From: Larix kaempferi
Taxonomy: Eukaryota; Streptophyta; Pinopsida; Pinales; Pinaceae
Length of the DNA: 64,000 bases
Assembly: GCA_027924585.1 (NCBI GenBank)
Contig: BSBM01000643.1
Span: 18,028,501-18,092,500, forward strand
Reading direction: 5' to 3'
In this document: in pieces, positions 1-10,155 of the stretch
Layout: each line of letters starts with the position of its first letter
Numbering within the stretch: position 1 is the stretch's first letter
Translations under genes and position numbers: made by a program
Notes under the pieces: model-generated
Database searches by the model: none
What the model was told of the DNA's origin: nothing
What the model saw: the letters and a program-made list of their open reading frames with translations, nothing else

Positions 1-1095
1 GCAGGGTCTGAAGGACAGAAAAGTCAAGGGACTGTACCAGTAGCCGTTCGGGGTTGCTGAGGAAGTTATTATAGTTATTGCGAGTTGGTGAAGGACATGG
101 CAGAGGACGTCATGGACGGAGGCTGTGCAGCACGGCTAGAAGCTGATAGTGCAGGTTCGAAAGATTTGGACAGGATCGGTGAACGAACGGAACGCGTGTC
201 TCGGGATTGTGATAATCTTGGAAACAACACCCGCAAAGTAGAAGAGGAAAAAAAAAGGTCTTCAGTCTCAGGGATGCAAAAAAGAGAGATGAAGGGGAGA
301 AGGAGGAGAGCGCAGAGCCGAGAGAGTTGTGAAGAGTCACACTGGCCGAGTGCAGAGTTGAGATTAAACCATAGCTCAGAGTTCCATGGTGAACCAGGAG
401 AGGGTGAGGTCGACACACAGGGATAACACACCACAGTTACTTCTAAGTTGTAAAGGCTGAGGCCGATTGTAGTTAGTTATTTGCTTACAGTTATTTTATA
501 TTGTAACTGATTTCAGAGAAATAATATAAGCCAATCCAGGCATATTGTTCTACACCTTGTTTGTGTGAGCATTGTGGTTTTTGTCGTGTGTATTGTTAAG
601 CAAGAAAGTATCCCATAGGGTGATTTGCGTCACCCTCTCCATAGCATCAATCTTTCACCTAGGAACTTAGGTCTTGGTCTCATGATTCTACTAGTCCAAT
701 TTCCATTCAATCTAACCATCTAAGCCACCCAAGAGATTCCTTCCAAGATCCAAGTGAATAACTCTAATATGTATAGGTCATCTTCCATTTATAAGTCATC
801 ATTGAGATCCTAGCCATATATGTATAGAAGTTGAGCGAACCTTCCTTCTTTTGGGGTTTCTTTCCCTGAATTTAGGAGCCTCCACTGCAAGTTATATTTG
901 TGGAGTAAATAAAGGGAGTTTACTCCACTGTTCAGGGACTCAATTGCCTCTCATGGCTATTATGATCTAGAAGCATACCTCTTGGTTCTTTTTAGGATCA
1001 TGCATGTGCTTATCATTCAATTGTTCCTTGCATTTAGGTGTCTAAGTCCACTTAGGTCAAACTTCACTAAGGTCCACTTAGGTTAGTTATGAAGT
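1..1095. other. unassigned flank left of repeat R1
   Basis: I recognise no gene or mobile element here. An open frame on the plus strand at 85-426 (113 codons, very rich in Arg, Glu and Ser) has no family motif that I can see and overlaps equally long antisense frames, so I do not call it a gene. Bases 480-600 are AT-rich with an AATAATATAAG stretch that could be a 3' end of a transcript or LTR, but no partner copy lies in the window. A short direct repeat (GTCCACTTAGGT) occurs near 1045 and 1073, just before repeat R1 begins. Confidence 0.4.
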
Positions 1096-1495
1096 TGTTA
1101 ACTCACCTCTAAGATATTGCATGGCTACAATAGGGTATTTTAGCTCTAGTTAATCCCAAACTAGTTTTTTATGCACTAGAGAACAATTTAAATTGCGCAA
1201 ATAAGTGATTCAATTTGCATTCGTGTAATAGATTGTCTCATTCTTGTAAAATTAATGAAATACAGTGGTTTAATGTGTTATTAAAATATATTTTTCATCT
1301 CTTCTTTGTTTTGATGATGAATGATATGATTTTGTCACTTAATTAATTGCTTCTAAATTGTATTACTACTTTGGCTAGAATCTAGATCTTGTGCTCCAAA
1401 ATCTTAAAGCTCTTCCTCATAATCCAAAAAGTAGATTACTCCAAGAAGAACCACTTTGGATGTAATTCCATCAGGATGAATTCATACTACACCAT
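1096..1495. repeat. repeat R1, left part (interrupted by element A)
   Basis: About 400 bp match 22412-22809 with scattered substitutions and small indels. The shared part begins at TGTTAACTCACC in both copies, and the flanks before it differ. It ends at ACCAT (1491-1495), the 5-bp target duplication of element A. The same sequence runs on without interruption in the second copy, where ACCAT is followed directly by AGCCTATAAAAATC. No coding signal is seen and the family is not recognised. Confidence 0.8.
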
Positions 1496-2445
1496 TGTAA
1501 TACCCCTAGTTTTGACTTGGAATGTATTTATCCAAATTTATGTAAATGATATAAATATGCTAGTGCGAAGTCCTAATGTGGAGCTCAAGGCCAAGGCCCG
1601 ACTAGTGAATATATAGGCATGTATTATGATTATATTTCATTTGGATTGTTTAGTTGGCTTTTATGTTGATTTAGAATATTATGTAAATATTATGTGCATA
1701 AATAATAAAATGGTCCAATAATGGTTGTGTAAGGAGCACCAAAGGAGCTATGATTCCACCAAGGGAAAGAGGAAAGGGGGGCCATGGGGAACTAAATCCT
1801 TGTTGTCAAGTGTCAACCTTAGAACTCACACCTAAATTCTATCATGTGATGAGAATAATCCAATTATCTCCTTTTCTGACCATTTCCAATCATTAATGCA
1901 TGTGTGTGGTTGGTGGGAAAAGTCACCTCATGTAGTTATTGTAGTATGGGACTGACTGCACTTTTGTGACAGTTCTGTTATGACAGAAGTCAGTCTGCAG
2001 CTTCCAGGAGTCCTTTCTTCTACTGCCGGAAGTTATGTTAGTTGTCTTGTCACCATTTTCTCATATCTTTTGGAGTCAACCCTCATTTTTGGTATCATTA
2101 TTTCATGCAGGTTTAGAATTTGTAGAGCTCTCCATTATTTTCCATGAACTTACCATGCTGTTTTGAACCCATAAATTTGAACTTGGAGACCATGTTGCAG
2201 ATTTGGAAGTGGGTATTTTGGTTGTAGGTGAGCAGAGAGGTTGGGAAAGCTAGGAACCCTTACCCTTGAGTTTTTTTGCTCGTAAGTGCTTGGGAAACCA
2301 CATATTGAGGTTGCAGGTGGTTCTATAGCAGCCAATAGCAGGTTGGAATTTTTCTATGCACATACTGGAAGCATCCAACAAGATGGATCACCCAACATAA
2401 CCATGGATCGGTGAAGGGGATACTTGAGCTAGAAGGGTGTTGTGA
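1496..2445 (+). repeat. element A 5' LTR (right end missing)
   Basis: This aligns with the 3' LTR (13624 onward). In the first ~135 bp I count about 11 differences, so this is an old insertion. Similarity is followed to about 2445 (GAAGGGTGTTGTG), corresponding to about 15975 in the 3' LTR. After that the last ~500 bp of the LTR, including the terminal GTTACA and an adjacent primer site, cannot be found. Instead a short partial repeat of GAAGGGGATGCCTGAGC and unrelated sequence follow, which points to a deletion or recombination across the LTR/leader junction. Confidence 0.8.
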
Positions 2446-2724
2446 AGGGGATGCCTGAGCAAGCCCCCTTGACCCCCGTCGTCCCCCTCATATGTCGTTG
2501 AGTGTGAGAAAGCTGTAATTTGACAGAAGTTGTCAATATGGGTTATTCCCATGTTGCATGAAGATTAATGTTATAATTTTCTAAGACTGTAATAAATATA
2601 ACAAATGTGTTTATAAACACTTTTGCAGATTCATAATCCTATCAGTGACAGTTGAGGGTCAGAATTCCAATCTAATGCAGTTGGGAATTTTTATCTTGGT
2701 TGGACCAAGAAGAAGAGTATCATC
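2446..2724 (+). other. remnant leader of element A
   Basis: This stretch lies between the point where LTR similarity is lost and the first plausible gag start. It contains no primer binding site that I can recognise. It is CT-rich at 2461-2490 and AT-rich afterwards. Most likely it is the untranslated leader of element A left after the deletion. Confidence 0.4.
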
Positions 2725-2911
2725 ATGGAGGATGCATAAGATCCTTATGATATTGAGGCAGATGCAATGGAAGAGAATGTACATGTTGAGAATGCAGAAA
2801 CATAATCTAAGAAACCAAGCAACTCCCCTAGACATTGTTGAAACCATTAGGAGATTAAGGGTGGAATTACAAAGTTGTAGAGCAGACAATGAAAGGCTAA
2901 TTAGAGCCCAA
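2725..2911 (+). pseudogene. element A gag, N-terminal fragment
   Basis: From the ATG at 2725 the frame reads a short acidic peptide with in-frame stops, then shifts into a frame coding TPLDIVETIRRLRVEL and a charged helix ending ...ERLIRAQ. That frame breaks off at 2911, exactly where copia element B begins. After B and the duplicated CCCAA, coding resumes with EDPNQLKVAMFQ at 9141, so the two halves were one gag gene before the insertion. It would have made the capsid protein that packages element RNA, but it is now non-functional. Confidence 0.7.
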
Positions 2912-3369
2912 TGTTAGGATATTTAGACACTTAGGAGTTAGTTAAGATCAACTTGTGTAATATATCCGTTAGGGATAGTGTGTTTCTTTAGTATGCATTA
3001 GTATGCATTTGTAAATACTTAATCCGACGGTCACAATATGTTCCCAACATAGAGTGATCCGACGGCTCAACTTCTCTTAGATCAAACCTAACCTTGATCC
3101 ATGGCTTAACACCCGATTGGTCCATGATCTCTATTTAAAGAGCATGGAGGGTCATTGTTTAGTTGATCGATTATGAGAAGCTCATTTCTAACTTTCTTTC
3201 TTTGCATAATAAATTGTCCCGTAGAAGCTATTTGGCTAGGGCCGTGGAGTGTTTTCCTCAAGAGGGTTTGAACCACGTCAAAACATCGGTGTGTTGATCT
3301 ATGATTTGTTTGTGTGAAGTGGTTTCTCTTGGTGTTCGGTCATTTGGTAGCACCCTGTATACCTGAACA
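2912..3369 (+). repeat. element B 5' LTR
   Basis: The 458-bp LTR is bounded by TG and CA. It contains a TATA-like CTATTTAAAG near 3131 and an AATAAA-like stretch near 3208, the usual arrangement for the promoter and polyadenylation signal of a copia LTR. Its partner at 8678-9135 has the same length. Confidence 0.95.
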
Positions 3370-3381
3370 TGGTATCAGAGC
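3370..3381 (+). promoter_or_regulatory. primer binding site of element B
   Basis: TGGTATCAGAGC lies immediately after the LTR. It is complementary to the 3' end of plant initiator tRNA-Met, the usual primer for minus-strand synthesis in copia and many gypsy elements. Confidence 0.95.
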
Positions 3382-4516
3382 TTTTATGAAGTGTTGCTTT
3401 CGGTTATGATCTATATTTTGAACTGCTATTGCTGAAACTCGAAAGGGTTTCTAGTTCTGGTATTTTTGTGCATTTATGGGCTGTGGGAGGTGTTCCTTTG
3501 TGTCCAGAGCATCATTTCCATTATGAAATAATTTTTGTTTGATAAAAAACGGTTCCCGGTTGCTCCAGAAATGCGTATTTCATCAGATCTGAAGGTATAA
3601 TGTTACATTGACGCATTTTTTTATTTTCTTTTTTAAAAGGAAAAAATCTCATATTTCATCATTTTTTACTGTTAGATTTTTTTTTTGGGTTCGGATTGTT
3701 GCTTTCTTGTCTGCGTATACTCTTTGCCGTGCACCTTGAGTGATCTCGGCAAATCAGAAACAGAAAGGGAAAGGGTTTTTCTCGGCTGCGTATGCTCTTT
3801 GCCGTGCACCTTGCACGATCTCGGCAAATCAGAAACAGAGAAAAAACGTAGACTTTTCGGGCAAGCTAACAAGATCTAACTCCACAAGTGTGGAAAAGTT
3901 TTTTTGTTTTGATTTGTGGGTTGTTTTGCAGGAAAAAGGGCAAGCATGCAAACCGAGCAAGAAGAGTGAAAAAAAAAAACCCTTCCTCATTCCCATATTT
4001 TACATACCTTTTAATCTAGCTCACTTGGTTCAAAGTTGCTTTATTCCTTAATAGGTCTTGAGTTCAAGTCTTAGGAAGTTACTTTTAAAAGAAAAAGTGC
4101 ATGCAATTTCTATTTTCAATTTATTTTATTGTAAAAGTGCATCTCACTTAAATAATAAAAAATAAAAATACAAGTGAGTCACTTAAGTTTTTTTTTATTA
4201 TTGTTGCACTATTTAAAAGTAATATCATTGTAAAAGTGAAATCACTTATTTTACAAAAGTGGTTCACTTAAAGTAACTTTCTTGTAAAGTGATTGTCAAA
4301 AGGTTCATCTTGGGAAGAGGGGGGTTCTTTTTTTTGCTAGACATTCTCTAGCTACCACGTCACTATTGGGGACATCTTCAACAGTTTTTTTGTTCAAGCA
4401 TAACTTCATCATACAGAGTCAGTTTTCAGTGCCGTTTTTTTTGAAACCGCCTATTTTTTCGAGCTATTCACATCCAGACTATTGGTTTCTGCTTTTACAG
4501 CTATTAATTTACAAAT
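3382..4516 (+). other. element B leader region
   Basis: This is a non-coding leader of about 1.1 kb between primer site and gag. It holds an imperfect tandem duplication of about 67 bp (about 3705-3768 and 3772-3838, sharing TTTGCCGTGCACCTTG and ATCTCGGCAAATCAGAAAC). A stretch of poly-T runs and short AAAGTG repeats lies at 4080-4300. I see no gene. Confidence 0.6.
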
Positions 4517-5340
4517 ATGGCCGCCCCTTATGATATTCTACTTAACAGTTTCAACTATTTCTCATAGAAATCTCGTATAGAGGATGTTCTACGAAGTAGG
4601 GGACTTTTTAGAATTACCTCAGGGAAATAAAAAGAACCCACTGATGATGATAAGAAAATAAAATGGGAAAATAGATGTGATGAAGCTCGTGGATTGATTG
4701 GGATGTTAATCTCTACTGATTTGAGATTCCACATATCTGGAATTGATGAACCTAATGCTGCTTGGGCCAAGTTGGAATCTGTGTTTGGTAAACACAATGA
4801 AATTCGAGGTCACCAACTTGAAAATGAGTTGATTTCTTTAAATCCAAGTGACTTTTCATGTATTCAATATTATTTATTTAAGTACAAAACTCTTAAACTC
4901 TTATGTGTAGAATGTAAGATTGAGAGGGAAGACAAACAATCATTTATCATATTCTTTCCAAACTTGGACCTCCATATTATGTTTTTGTATCTACATTTTA
5001 CTCCATGAAAGCATCCTTGAATGTAGCTAGCTATCAAGAGCCTAGTCTTGAATCTTTTTGTGATTCCTTGATTAGAGAACAAGATAAATTCATTCATCTT
5101 GGAATAATCAACAATGCAGATACATCTGGGAAAACCTTATTGTCCCAACAGAAAGAAAAGTCCAAGCCTCCCAAGAAACAAAATTTTCGCAATAATAAGT
5201 CAAACAAGGGTCTAAAACCCTCTCAGTCAGCTCCTTCTTTAAAAAATGACAAATGATCCAAGCCAAAATGCAAGAAGACTGAGCGTCATTGCAACTATTG
5301 CGGGAAAGATAATCATGATGAATCTAAGTGTTTCAAGAAG
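4517..5340 (+). pseudogene. element B gag (copia capsid) pseudogene
   Basis: The ATG at 4517 opens a frame reading MAAPYDILLNSFNYF. Two stops follow (near 4565 and 4628), then a capsid-like segment with ISGIDEPNAAWAKLESVFG, and a frameshift near 4930. A CCHC zinc knuckle, CNYCGKDNHDESKC, is read at about 5290-5331, and a TGA interrupts at 5254. The order of a copia UBN2-type gag domain followed by a single zinc knuckle is normal. It runs straight into protease in the same frame as pol. The product would form the RNA-packaging particle, but it is now broken. Confidence 0.85.
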
Positions 5341-8300
5341 ATGGCAGCCTTGGAAGCAGCAATGAAGAAGCACTACATCAGCCTAGATTCGTCTTCAGAA
5401 TCTGCCTCTCATGGACATGCACTTTGTGCTTCTGGTTATTCTTATAATGCATCTTCTTCTTCTACTTCAAATGAATGGCTCATTGATTCTGGAGCATCTT
5501 ATCATATGTCTAAGGATCAAGCCATCTTTTCCACTATGCATGAATGTAACACCAAATAAATATTTGTTGGTGATGATAGATCTCTAAGTGTTGTAGGAGC
5601 TGCAACAGTTCCAGTAGATAATGGTCATTTTAGTGATGTACTATGTGTTCCAAGAATTTTCTGCAATTTGTTATCAGTCTATCAGATCACTCATTCTGGT
5701 GAAGGTAAAACTGTGACCTTTACACCTCACCAAGTTGTAATCAAGGATCTTAAAGATCCTCAACAGGTCCCAACTACAGGAATTGTTGATGATATTACCA
5801 GGTTGTACAAGTTTAACAACTTTGGGTCATCATCTTTCCCTTCAGTTTTTGTTGCTCATAGTGATAACTTGAGCAAACTTTGGCATGAGCAATTTGGTCA
5901 CTTAAATTATCGCTCATTGCAACAACTATGTAAAGAAAATATGGTGACAGGTCTTCCGATGGTATCTTGTAGGGATGGTGTTTGCTCCGGTTGCGTACTT
6001 GAAAAACATCATCGGGATAGTTTTGACAAACGTGCCTCGTGGCATGCCTCAGTTCCCTTGGAGCTTGTGCATAGTGACTTGTGTGGTCCTCTTCTATCTG
6101 CTTCCTTTTCTGGTTTCAAATATTTCTTAACTTTCATTGATGATTACACCAGATGCACTTGGGTTTATTTCCTAAAACTTAAGAGCAAAGTATTTAACAT
6201 GTTCTTGGCCTACAAGGCCCTTGTGGAAAAACAATCTGGTCATCAAATTATTAAGTTAAGATCTGACAATGGAGGAGAATATGTTAACAATAAGTTCACT
6301 ACTTTCTACACTGAACAAGGCATCTAACAACAACACACTGTTCCATATACACCACAACAAAATGGTGTAGTTGAGCGGAAGAACTGCAATTTAAAAGAAA
6401 TGGCTAATTGTATGATCCAATCTAAGGGACTAAGTCTTCAATTTTGGGCTGAAGCCATTAATTGTGCAAATTACATAGTTAATCTCACCCCCACTAAAGC
6501 ATTACAAGGTATAACACCGGAAGAAGCATGGAGTAAAACTAAACTTGATGTAAGTCACTTCCGTGTGTTTGGTAGTGAAGCATGGGCTAACATTCCGGAT
6601 GAAAAATGGAAAGCATTGCAGCCTAAAAGTGAAAAGTGCATATTTGTTGGATATTCTGAAGATGTAAAAGGTTATAGACTTGTTCAACCACATTCACATG
6701 ATATAATGATTAGAAGAGATGTTAAATTTGATGAAAATCTCTTGGCCTGCGAGCCTAACTCGGCGATTGTGCCATCTTTGGCCTGCGAGCTTGATTCGGT
6801 GTTTGTGCCTTCTTCTTCTTCTTCCAATTTCCTTCACAGGTTTCCAACTCCAGTTTCTGATGATGACAGTGAGGACGAAAATCCACCTCCGACTACTCAT
6901 GTTCCTCCAATTGCACCAACACAAGTGCTTCCTCGATGGGTCCATTCAACATGTGAAGCAGCTGGTGATCTTGCCGGTGATCCTAGAGATCAACATCGAA
7001 CACGTTCTCAGTTTCAGCGAGCCTCTTCTCTTTTGGCTCAAGTCTCTGAGAATCATGATCCAGAAACTTTTGCAGAAGCTTCAGGGAATCCATATTGGGA
7101 TGCAGCCATGAATGAAGAATATCGTTCCTTAATGGCGAATGATACTTGGGATCTTGTACCTCTTCCAAAAGGAAGAAAACTTGTCAGATGTAAATGGGTC
7201 TACAGAACTAAGTATGCATTAGATCGAAGTGTTAAAAGACTTAAGGCAAGGTTAGTTGCCAAAGGTTTTTCCCAATTTGAAGGGATTGAATACAATGAAA
7301 CCTTTGCTCCCGTCGCAAAAATGAACTCCATCCACCTTGTTCTTTCCCTTACAGCCTTACACAACTGGGAAGTCCATCAAATGGATGTCAAGTCTTCCTT
7401 CTTGCATGGTGATTTACAGGAGGAAATTTACATGAAACAACCTCCTAGCTATGTTAAGAATAACTCTAGCCTTGTCTGTCGCCTTAAGAAATCCTTATAT
7501 GGCCTTAAGCAAGCTCCTAGAGCTTGGTATGCCAAAATGGATAACTTTCTCCTTGACACTGGTTTTTCTAGATGCCATTCTGACCCCAATGTCTATATCA
7601 AGAGAGTATGAAACCATCTCATTATACTTGTTCTATATGTTGATGACCTTATTCTTACTGGTAGTGACCCTAAGCTTATAACCCACGTGAAATCCAGTCT
7701 TAAACAAAGTTTTGAAATGTCAGACTTAGGACATTTGCATTATTTTCTTGGTCTCCAAGTCTTGCAAACCAAAGAAGGAATCTTTCTTTCTCAGTCTAAG
7801 TATGCTTGTGACCTTCTTCGTCGCTTTCACATGAAAGATTGTACACCATCCCCTTCTCCCTTCTAGTCCGGAGTCAAACTTTCTGCCAATTGTACTTCAC
7901 CTGAAGTCGATGCCACCTTGTATCGCCAGCTTGTTGGTAGTCTCTTATACTTGACTCATTCCCATCCTGACCTTTCCTTTGTCGTTGGTCGTGTTGCTCG
8001 TTATATGCAGACACCTCATGAAAGTCACTAGAAAGAAGCTAAAAGAATACTTCGATATATTCGAGGTACAGTTCAGTTTGGGATTCATTACAGTACAGGG
8101 GGGAAACCTTTGTTCGTTGGTTTCACTGATTCAGATTAGGCCGGCGATCCTGATGATCGAAAGTCTACTGCAGGTTATGTTTTTAGTCTGGGATCTGGAC
8201 CTATTACTTGGGCTTGTAAGAAACAACAATCTCTTGCTCTTTCTTCAATAGAGGCAGAATATCGAGCAACAGTTAATTCCAGTCAGGAAGCTTTATGGCT

Positions 8301-8595
8301 TCGACGGATCCTTTCAGAGTTTGGATTCGAGCAATAGCAGCCTACTCCACTTTGGTGCGACAATCAAAGTGCCATCAAGCTTGCCAAAGATCCAGTTCTA
8401 CATCAACGCAACAAACACATTGAGCTACATATGCACTTCATCAGAAATCTTGTTCATGATCGTGTTCTTGAAGTGCTCTTTTGCCCTACAGATGATCAAG
8501 TTGCAGACATTTTCACCAAGTCTCTTATAGAAGCGAAGTTTTCTAAACTTCTATCTATGTTAGGAGTTCAGGAACTTGTCATTAAGGGGGGATAG
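5341..8595 (+). pseudogene. element B pol (protease, integrase, reverse transcriptase, RNase H) pseudogene
   Basis: One frame is kept from about 5005 to the stop at 8593, so there are no frameshifts in pol, only stops at 5557, 6325, 7609, 7864, 8029, 8137 and 8335. Visible domains are protease (DSGASYHM, about 5488) and the integrase HHCC region (WHEQFGHLN to CSGCVLEKHH, 5881-6012). The integrase core follows with HSDLCGP, SDNGGEY and QQNGVVERKN. Reverse transcriptase runs about 7060-7850 with FLHGDLQEEIYM and the catalytic YVDD at 7636-7647. RNase H has LALSSIEAEY and KHIELHMHFIR. Several stops replace Gln (CAG or CAA) or Trp codons expected from the family, so they look like C-to-T or G-to-A changes. 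Confidence 0.93.
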
Positions 8596-8668
8596 GCTCT
8601 AATGCCTCCTTCCTTCTCCTAATAGTGTCACTTTTGTAAATCCTTCAATCCTATCCCAAGTTGTTCTT

Positions 8669-8677
8669 AAGGGGGGA
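8669..8677 (+). promoter_or_regulatory. polypurine tract of element B
   Basis: AAGGGGGGA directly precedes the 3' LTR and is the expected plus-strand primer. An almost identical tract (AAGGGGGGA, 8584-8592) lies 85 bp upstream, overlapping the end of pol. Confidence 0.9.
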
Positions 8678-9135
8678 TGTTAGGATATTTACACACTTAG
8701 GATTTAGTTAAGATCAACTTGTGTAATAGATCCATTAGGGATAGTGTGTTTCTTTAGTATGCATTAGTATGCATTTGTAAATACTTAATCCGACGGTCAT
8801 GATATGTTCCCAACATAGAGTGATCTGACGGCTCAACTTCTCTTAGATCAAACCTAACCTTGATCCATGGCTTAACACCCGATTGGTCCATGATCTCTAT
8901 TTAAAGAACATGGAGGGTCATTGTTTAGTTGATCGATTATGAGAAGCTCATTTGTAATTTTCTTTCTTTGCATAATAAATTGTCCCGTAGAATCTATTTG
9001 GTCGGGGCCGTGGAGTGTTTCCCTCAAGAGAGTTTAAACCACGTCAAAACATTGGTGTGTTGATCTGTGATCTGTTTGTGTGAAGTGGTTTCTCTTGGTG
9101 TTCGGTCCTTTGGTAGTACCCTGTGTACCCGAACA
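8678..9135 (+). repeat. element B 3' LTR
   Basis: It is the same length as the 5' LTR with about 24 substitutions and no indels seen. It ends GAACA, followed by the duplicated CCCAA at 9136-9140. Confidence 0.95.
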
Positions 9136-9140
9136 CCCAA

Positions 9141-10110
9141 GAGGATCCGAATCAGTTGAAGGTAGCTATGTTTCAAATCATGACTGACATTCAAAGGAAG
9201 ATAAACCATGGGAATTATTCATAAAATCAGGAAAGGATTGGGGGTAGCTCAAGGAGGAATTCCCACACGATATCCCATAGTTCAATAAGGATTTCTATAG
9301 ATATGACATATACTCTGGAAATATCTTCTAGTAATTCATCTGACTCTAAATAATCCATTGAAGTTTCAAGCTCTTCATCTCATAGAAACAAACGGAAGAG
9401 GTCTTCCAAGAACAACTCTCATAGAGAATTTAAGAAGGCCAAACCTCCTACTTTTAATGGTGAGGTTAAATATGGTCAAGAAGATGAGGCTTGGCTTCTT
9501 GGGATAAGGAAGTATTTCCAATTCCAAGACTATTCAGGAAATATGAAAGCAAGAGTGGTCATCTTCAATCTGAATGGAAGAGTGTCTATATGGTGGGAAC
9601 ACCTTACGCAAGTAAAGAGGATCAATGAAAGGAAGATTGCGTGGAAGCAGTTCAAGAAGTACTTTGAGGAAAAGTACCTTTCTGACAGGTACTATGATGA
9701 AAAAATCAAAGAGTTCCATGAGCTGAAATTGGGACAAATGACTATGGAGGAATATGCAAACAAATTATTGGAGCTGCTCAAGTATGTCAAATATATTAGG
9801 GATGATAAAGTGAAAATTCAACATTTTCTAAGTGGACTGCCCCAATCATATAAAGATAGAATTGATTTTGATGAACCTCAAACTCTAGAGGAGGCCATAA
9901 GAAAGGCCAAGTATTGTTATGATCAAAACAAAAGCAAACCAGAATTCCATAAGTATTGAAGCCTCCTCAATTTAGAAATCAGCCAGGCAGCCACCACAAG
10001 GTGTGAATAAGCCATCTAGGATGATGGGAGACAAGGAAAGATAACCGAGAGAGCCTCTTCAATGTTGGGGATGTGGAGGAGAACACATACTTAGGAACTG
10101 TCCACATCAG
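9141..10110 (+). pseudogene. element A gag, C-terminal part with zinc knuckle
   Basis: Coding resumes after element B with EDPNQLKVAMFQIM, then in-frame stops near 9222 and 9352. A retrotransposon gag domain is open over 9400-9959 (PPTFNGEVKYGQEDEAW, then WWEHLTQVKRINERK and LSGLPQSYKDRIDF). A stop falls at 9957. A zinc knuckle CWGCGGEHILRNC is read at about 10063-10101. This is a normal gypsy gag order. Its first half lies at 2725-2911. Confidence 0.85.
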
Positions 10111-10155
10111 AATGGGAGTGAAAAGCAAGTTCACAACATCCAAGGAGCTAAAACA

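Larger units (their letters stand above)
2912..9135 (+). mobile_element. element B: Ty1/copia LTR retrotransposon inserted in gag of element A
   Basis: Two 458-bp LTRs (2912-3369 and 8678-9135) both start TGTTAGGATATTT and end GAACA. The element is flanked by CCCAA (2907-2911 and 9136-9140). A perfect primer site follows the 5' LTR and a polypurine tract precedes the 3' LTR. The internal order gag, protease, integrase, reverse transcriptase, RNase H is diagnostic of Ty1/copia. I count about 24 differences between the LTRs, mostly transitions, so it is moderately old. Gag-pol has one frameshift and about ten premature stops. It is younger than host element A. Confidence 0.95.

Noticed and set aside
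75-434. Overlapping 102-119-codon frames on both strands at the left edge
   Set aside because: They are mutually antisense, of biased composition, and have no motif, so chance open frames are likely.
2912-9135. Endogenous pararetrovirus
   Set aside because: LTRs, target duplication, and the copia order with integrase before reverse transcriptase show an LTR retrotransposon, and no movement or coat protein is present.
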